This document shows positions 58,381 to 64,000 of a stretch of 64,000 nucleotides of DNA, one piece after another. The first letter of the stretch is position 1. Each line of letters starts with the position of its first letter. The notes beneath the pieces are model-generated. The model did not search any database and had not been told where the DNA came from. It worked only from the letters and a program-made list of their open reading frames with translations. Both the position numbers and the translations under genes were made by a program. This DNA comes from Turbatrix aceti (Eukaryota; Nematoda; Chromadorea; Rhabditida; Panagrolaimidae), in the NCBI GenBank assembly GCA_963969345.1, contig OZ017766.1, positions 2,728,001 to 2,792,000 on the forward strand. Direction: 5' to 3'.

Positions 58381-59788
58381 GCCGTCTGCCACTCAGCCAT
58401 GCCTGGCGACAACCTGGATAATCACGTACCCCTCCCCATCATTATCACACTGCACATTCTGAAACAGATTACAAAAAAATAAAGATCGTCAGAACTCGAG
58501 TAAAAGCACAGTCGCTAAAATCCCTAAAAACAAATCATAGTAATAACGTAGTCCTGATTTGAACGTAATCGAAAAATAATTTTCACGGTCAACCGAGGTA
58601 ACAGAGGTAAAAAAATAATGACGAGCAAAAAAACGCCTTTTAGATACTCTTGAAACGAAAGCCTACGGTCTCTTGCGTCGCTTGCTTTTTCCGTGCGATG
58701 CGTCGAATTGCTGATTTTATTTGCGTTCCGTGCTTTTTACTCCCATTTTTTCTCCTTTTCCATGTTTCGTTTTTCGTTTTTTTTTGTGTCTCGCTGATTC
58801 GCAGCATTCTTTTCGGGTATTCGGTGCGTGATTTTAGCTGGGGGGCGAAGCATGAGATTTAGGCTGTCGGAAAGAAGTTGTACTTTTTCGTTTTGCACTG
58901 TTTTTTTTCGACTGCATGTTTGACAATGACAGAATGATGCATGTTCTCTAGTCTGGCCTAATAAGCTACAAGGATATGACAGCTTTAAAAACTGTCCATT
59001 TTTAGAGGCATTCAAAATCTGGATGCGACAGTTTTTTTAGCTTGTTTTTATCCGCTGCAGTTTTTTTTCACTTTTTTGTTCAACGCTTTTTTTGCTCTTT
59101 AGGATATGGGGTTGAACTTTCTTACCTATAAGTGACTACTCGAAGCTGCTACCTATCAGGATTTTAGGCTAAGCGAGGGTGGAGGATATGCGGTAAGCCT
59201 GCCGAAGCATTCAACAACGCCTTTTACCCCTCATTGTGATAGTTTTTATGTAGGGAAGCGGTGCTGTCGTTTGTGTGTTACTTGTTATGCTACGCGCGCT
59301 TCACACTCGGACGTACTAGGCAACAACGCTAGGGTTGGGGAAGGAAAGGGGGAGTGCAAGCTCTTTTCTCTCTCCTCTCGCAACCCACCAGCTGACTGAC
59401 TGCCTCTGCTGTAAGGAAAGGGACTCCTCAGGCGACAGAACCAAACGAGCAGGCGAGCGCACGACTACGGCTACTGCCGCAAAAACTGGTTCTTCCTCTC
59501 GTCCTGTGTTAGCCTTGCTGCCAATCCAAATAATAAAGTGCTCAGCTTTAGTGGCGTTCGTAGATGCGCACAATCAAGTGTTTGTGATCTGCGCCTATTT
59601 TTTTACTATATATCAGTTTTTATTACTACTTGCGAGTTGCTTTTTTGTTAGGTCCGTTTTTTACGCGTTGTAATGCTTATCAGACGCGGCGTGCTTCTTT
59701 TTCCCGTTGTGTACCTTTATCGTCCTTTATTCAAACGATTTTCAGTCGATTTTCCATTACTCAGACGTGGTGGCCGACAAAAAACACC
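58381..59788. other. Spacer and upstream region of the VIG-1 gene
   Basis: 3' UTR of the dehydratase gene (AATAAA-like at about 58480) and then T-rich DNA without exons. A TACTCAG acceptor-like site ends at 59764, 24 nt before the VIG-1 ATG. Confidence 0.5.
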
Positions 59789-61162
59789 ATGGTGGAGTAC
59801 GGCGTCGTCACGACCAACAAGTTTTACTACTTGTCCGATGACGGTGAGTGTTATTGGATTTTGGTTGTTTTCATTGATTCATTTTTTCAGAAACTGCTGA
59901 CCCTTCGGAAATCCTAGAAAAGGCCGCCGAAATCAAGAAGACCAAGGGATCTACGATCACGAAAGTTCCCCAAGTCGTTGCCTCGGCTGCTCCTGTTGCT
60001 CTGGCTAAGCCTACCGAAAACCGAGGTTTGTTGTTTCGTCATTATGATGAAATTGATTAGATTCGCCATTATTTTTAGTTGCCGACAAGGAAAACGATGG
60101 TCATGTTCGTGGCGGTGGACGCGGACGTGGTCGTGGTCGCGGAGGTCCAGGAGGAGAACGACGTGAGCGCGGTGAGCGTCGTGACGACAACAACGCTGAA
60201 GGCGGTGAGCCCCGTCGCGGAGGACGTGGACGCGGTCGCGGCGGCCCTCGAGGCGAACGTGGTGAGCGCGGTCCCCGAACCCCTCGTGCTGAGGGCGAGA
60301 ACGTCGTTCGCAGCGACGACAACGAAGAAGTCGTCCTTGACGGTATGTTGTTATTTTTTATTATTTCGTTGCATTGTAGCGATTATTAATTTTTATAGCC
60401 GAAGGCAAGCCGGTGCGCTCTGGACGTGGACGCGGCAGCGGACGTGGCCGCAATGCCCCTCGTGACCGCGTAAGCGGCGAGCGCGGACCTCGTGTCAAGC
60501 GCGAAGGCCATGGCCGCGGAAACTGGGGCACTGATGCCGATGAAATCAAGGGCGATACCGAGCCCGTCGTTGATGCCGACAAGTCTGTTGGTGAAGTCGA
60601 AAACGCTGAGCGCAACGACTCTGGCGTCGAGGTCGAGAAGGAAGAGGACAAGCAGCCCGCCAACGTGACCCTTGCCGAGTGGAAGAACCTCCATGCCGCT
60701 GCTGAGGAGAAGTTCAACATCCGCAAAGCCAACGACGACAAGAAGATCTCGAACCTGAAGCCCCTAAAGCGCCAAGACCCGGAAGAGGAGGATCACTCTG
60801 CCCCGCTGCGCCAGAAGAAGGATGACCGCGACGAGCGCCGCACCAAGACCCTCGACGTCAACATCACCTTTGGTGGCGACAACCAGCGTGGAAGCAGCTT
60901 CGGCGGACGTGGACGTGGCGGCGAGCGTGGTCGTGGTGGCCGCGGCGGCGGATTCCGTGGCGGCGACCGTGAGCACCGTGGCGAACATCGTGAACGCGGC
61001 GAACACCGTGAGCGTGGTGAGCATCGTGAACGCGGAGAACACCGTGAGCGTGGCGAGCATCGCGAACGCACCGAGCACCGTCCTCGCGGCGGCGGACGTC
61101 ACAATGCCAACCAGGGCTTCAACCTGCAGAACGAGCAATTCCCTGCTCTGGGAGCTCACTAA
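59789..61162 (+). CDS. vig-1: VIG-1/SERBP1-type RGG RNA-binding protein
   Basis: Ribosome- and RISC-associated RNA-binding protein of the HABP4/SERBP1 family. Four exons (59789-59843, 59891-60025, 60079-60342, 60399-61162) give 405 residues. The N-terminus matches nematode VIG-1 (VEYGVVTTNKFYYLSDDE). Arg-Gly-rich stretches (GGGRGRGRGRGGPGG) follow, then the conserved core NVTLAEWKNLHAAAEEKFNI and the C-terminal QNEQFPALGAH. Between these lies an 18 bp tandem repeat coding several copies of GEHRER at about 60975-61080. Codon bias is strong and C-rich, as expected for an abundant translation factor. The ATG follows a trans-splice-like site. Confidence 0.93.
60975..61080 (+). repeat. 18 bp coding minisatellite (GEHRER) in vig-1
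   Basis: About five to six units of an 18 bp repeat encode GEHRER or close variants. Synonymous differences between units (for example CGTGAACGC against CGTGAGCGT) show they are not all newly copied. The unit count may vary between individuals. Confidence 0.8.
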
Positions 61163-62387
61163 GTCTGACCAAGATTGCGTTGTGCCGTGTCTCCACCACC
61201 CACCAACCCGATCGCCACAGCCAGCAACATCTTGGCTTTTTCGTTTTTTCTTGTTTTGCTTACAGTTGTCGTTTTATAATAATTTTTTCTTACTTTGTCT
61301 GCCGGCTGCACACCTGACAGTAGCTACTTCCCTCGTTTTGGATACCCTCTCCTTGCGAAGGCCCCCGACCTCAAAACTACGATTGATTGCCTTCACGCTA
61401 ATCATCACATCTCTGTTGTTGCCCTGTGTAATCCTCTGCTTCTCGTTATCTGGGTCTGTTGTTGGTTTTTCTTGTATCCATCTCCGTCATTTTGCCCTGC
61501 GAATGGTAGTTACTGTTGTAGCCAGCTCTTTATCCCCCCTGAAAACCCCTGCGCGCACACCGGTCATATTTCGTTCGTCACGTGGTGTGCCTGCGTGTTC
61601 AAGACCGCACAGCTGATTTGACCCTCTTTTTTAAACCACCCACCGTGTCCCGAAAGAAAATCGCATCTCGTTCGCGTCTCTTGCCTCCGGAAGAACCGCC
61701 GTTCACTCGGAAGATCTCCGGCCTCAGGAGGTACGCGCGCCGATCACGCGGACGGTTGCTGCGATGCACACTCGCTTCGACATCGGCCGGCGTTGGTGTA
61801 CTCATAGCACCGACTTTGACTGATTTGGAGCGTCGCATGCCGACTGTTCCGCGATTGTTCGTTCATTGTTGTTCTTGTAGCCAATTTGTTGTTGCGCCTG
61901 TCACGTTGTCTCTTTTTTCTACCAATAATGAAGGTATCTGGCCTTTTTTTTTGATATAATAAATGAATGTTATCTACTCACCCGGAATTGTGACAAAATT
62001 TTGAAATACATATACTGGGAGTGGCGTATAAAAGCACGGCATTCGTTGTTTTGACCAGGTGTGTGGGCGCCGCACATCTGTATTAACATTAAGTGGAGCG
62101 TGCTGCGATCGCCACTCAATTCGATATTTTTTGGCATCTTGTGGATGTAAGCATTAATTAGTTCACGGTTGAATGCTCTGACAGATATTTTTAATTTTTA
62201 TCATTTTTTTCAATTACGATTTTTTCATATCAATTATAGCGTTTTTCACGTTTTTTACCCATTTTGTGGTTTAAACTAATTGTTTGTATAAATGAATGCT
62301 CTGGCGGATACTTTTTATTTTTGTGATTTGATGCAAGTCAATTTTAAAATGACATTTTTTTGTTTCTTTAAATTTTTTAGTCAAACC
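61163..62387. other. Spacer downstream of vig-1
   Basis: T-rich sequence holding the vig-1 3' UTR; AATAAA-like signals occur near 61969. No exon is supported. Confidence 0.5.
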
Positions 62388-62694
62388 ATGGCGTCACGTT
62401 CGAACTCAGGTTCACCAGAACTACTACCACGAAGAACACATCGCCTTCTACCTCCAACCAACAAGTTCAACTATCACCTGCGAAGCGCATGAAACTCGAG
62501 GCCCGACAACACCGTCTTCAAGGAATCTCATCTTGCGATGAACTCCGATCGGTTGCCTACGGCGAGCACTTATCGCGTGGTCAAAGTGTTCCCTCTGACC
62601 CCGAAAGGAAAAGGAGAGATCGACTTCACGGAGATTTTCCTCAGTGATCGGTCTCACAAAAAGTTTTACCTGAAGGCGTGGTGGGGAAATCACT
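62388..62694 (+). pseudogene. Candidate small gene interrupted by an in-frame TGA
   Basis: After an acceptor-like TTTTTTTAG (ending near 62381) an ATG opens a frame of 34 codons that stops at TGA 62490-62492. The same frame then stays open for 67 codons to a second TGA at 62692-62694. The second part looks protein-like (TYRVVKVFPLTPKGKGEID, FLSDRSHKKFYLKAWW). No family is recognised. It could be a decayed gene, two exons with an unrecognised intron across the TGA, or chance. The opposite strand is also open here but reads less convincingly. Confidence 0.3.
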
Positions 62695-63117
62695 GACAAA
62701 AACATCAACATCGGGTGCATGAATCCCAAAAGTATCGTTGGTGCAACTTTGGTGAGGAGTGCTTTTACCAACAGCAAAAGGTCAAATAAAAAAGTATAAT
62801 AACACAGCAAAAAGAGGTTCGTGACAGCGTCGTCGGATGTGTTTGTTGTGCTCGGGGAAAGCAAGGCAATGTAAATGCAGAGTGACTTCTTGTGAGGTAT
62901 GGACCGCGGCGGACGCTTGACAAGACGACAGTGCGCGTCACACGCCTTGCTTTCCATTAGAAAAGGTGACCGGAAGAGAGACAGAGACGACTTGAGGTGA
63001 GAAAAACAAAAAAACAGGGAGGAAGTTCTATCAAACTGCAAAATTAGAACAAAATAAAAGCCGTTGTGAGATGCTTGTAGCGAGAGTCAGATTCCATGAT
63101 TTTCCGTCAGCCTGTTG
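62695..63117. other. Spacer before the MIER-like gene
   Basis: No supported exon; contains the 3' end of the minus-strand MIER-like gene. Confidence 0.45.
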
Positions 63118-64000
63118 TTATTGAGGTTTCTGGAGTGAATTTTTTGCCTGGGCGACAGCAGCCGCCGCTGCCGGGTTGTTGGCAGGCAAAGTACTTGTTT
63201 CGTACTGTCGCACCGTGTCTCGGGCGGCCTGCTCTATGATGTCTCGCGTTCGAGCATTCTCGCTCAGGGCGTGTTGGTTGGCAAGGTTGTCCAGCATGGG
63301 ATCCGTGATGCGGGCAAACAACTTGTCCCGTCGCTCGGTCTTCTTCCAGCGGTAGTAGAAGTGAATAACTTCACCGATGCTGCGTCCGGGGAGCTGAAAG
63401 GTGCAATTCAATAAAAACTCATCAACAACCGGCGAAAAAAAAAAATTTCAAAAACTCACAAAGTTCTTATGAATGATGTGAAAGTCTTTACCGTGCGTCA
63501 GAAGCCCAGCCTCGAACTTATTAAGATCATCGGCGGTAAACGGCAGCATGATGCCGAAGTGGGTCTTGCGCGGCAGGTTGACGTCGGCCGGGCCCTCAGA
63601 AAAGCGCTTTGCAGCCCTTTCCACGTCGTAGCCGCTCTGCATGAGGAAGTAGAGCGCGTCCTCGTTGTCCCAGAAGGGAACAGGCTTGTCTTCCCTCGTC
63701 CGTGGCACTTCTGCCTCCACGAGAGGCATCTTGCTCGCCTGAATGTCCTTCGAGTACTCCAGAACCTGCATCAGGTAGTTGTCGATATCGGTGTCCGACA
63801 ACGTGTCGGACGGCTTCCATAAAACCTCAGCGTCCAGCAGAGGCTTGTACTCCGGGTCCGGGGTTGGAAAGCTGTCATGCTGAAAAAAAAACGTAAATAC
63901 ACAAAAAAACAGTCCATGCCCAACCTGATAATCCGGTCCAATTCGAGGATCGCGGTGAGACTCCGCAGGCTCGAAATCAGCGTCGTCAGAACTGGAAGCA
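63118..64000 (-). CDS. ELM2-SANT corepressor, MIER type (3' part only)
   Basis: Nuclear corepressor; ELM2-SANT proteins bind and activate class I histone deacetylases. Three exons are visible (beginning beyond the window and ending at 63925; 63879-63460; 63393-63118), and the 5' end runs off the window. The ELM2 domain begins at DPRIGPDYQ and continues through VLWKPSDTLSDTDIDNYL and WDNEDALYFLMQSGYDVERA. The SANT domain follows: FTADDLNKFEAGLLTHGKDF, then GRSIGEVIHFYYRWKKTERR. WKP at the ELM2 centre and the FYYRWKKTE ending match MIER1 better than MTA or RERE. After SANT only ~65 residues remain, rich in Ala and Gln. The reading frame is consistent across both introns. Confidence 0.88.

Noticed and set aside
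62448..63041. 197-codon open frame on the minus strand
   Set aside because: No splice support and no domain; the hydrophobic stretches reflect T-rich complementary DNA.
1..64000. CRISPR arrays, bacterial operons or ribosomal RNA genes
   Set aside because: None was seen; the gene structure is eukaryotic throughout.

Overview
This window looks like nuclear DNA from a nematode. Protein genes are split by short introns (mostly 35-90 nt) with GT donors and TTTCAG-type acceptors. Several start codons sit 6-25 nt downstream of an unpaired acceptor-like site, as expected for spliced-leader addition. Most of the closest recognisable relatives are nematode or general animal genes. Expressed exons are GC-rich, with C or G in third positions, while introns and spacers are AT-rich. 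I cannot name the species.

Layout. 0.3-7.5 kb is gene-dense: a DDX55/Spb4-type RNA helicase (-), the mitochondrial ATP synthase F1 delta subunit (+), an unrecognised secreted protein (+) and the ciliary protein BBS1 (-). 7.5-18.2 kb is a repeat-rich block. It holds a 5'-truncated Ty3/gypsy retrotransposon with an intact open frame, two copies (about 98% identical) of a ~375 bp repeat, a second diverged repeat pair, a relic of a non-LTR reverse transcriptase, a tRNA-like relic and a GC-rich island with several hairpins. 18.1-18.4 kb carries an orphan transmembrane exon. 19.4-28.5 kb is gene-dense again: a pentein-fold (Porphyromonas-type deiminase-like) protein lacking the catalytic residues, a short-chain dehydrogenase, a DC-STAMP/SPE-42-type sperm membrane protein, FRA10AC1, and a SAC3D1-like protein placed 122 bp downstream of FRA10AC1. 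30.4-32.3 kb is a cytochrome P450.

34.9-39.1 kb holds two convergent genes, both predicted to encode GPI-anchored surface proteins: a 103-residue one and a 993-residue fibronectin-III protein that resembles a receptor tyrosine phosphatase ectodomain without the phosphatase. After a 7 kb gene-poor stretch come methylmalonate-semialdehyde dehydrogenase, a C2H2 zinc-finger protein, a secreted MIG-18-like protein and a small type I membrane protein (46.4-51.4 kb). A further gene-poor stretch leads to a threonine/serine dehydratase with an ACT domain, the RNA-binding protein VIG-1/SERBP1, and the 3' part of an ELM2-SANT (MIER-type) corepressor that runs off the right end.

All exon structures were built by hand from splice signals and checked by reading frame: every multi-exon model listed as complete sums to a multiple of three. 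Domain names rest on motif recognition; no database search was possible. The genes do not form one pathway. The observations most worth following are the apparently dead pentein, the GPI-anchored phosphatase-like ectodomain, the small GPI protein and the repeat block.
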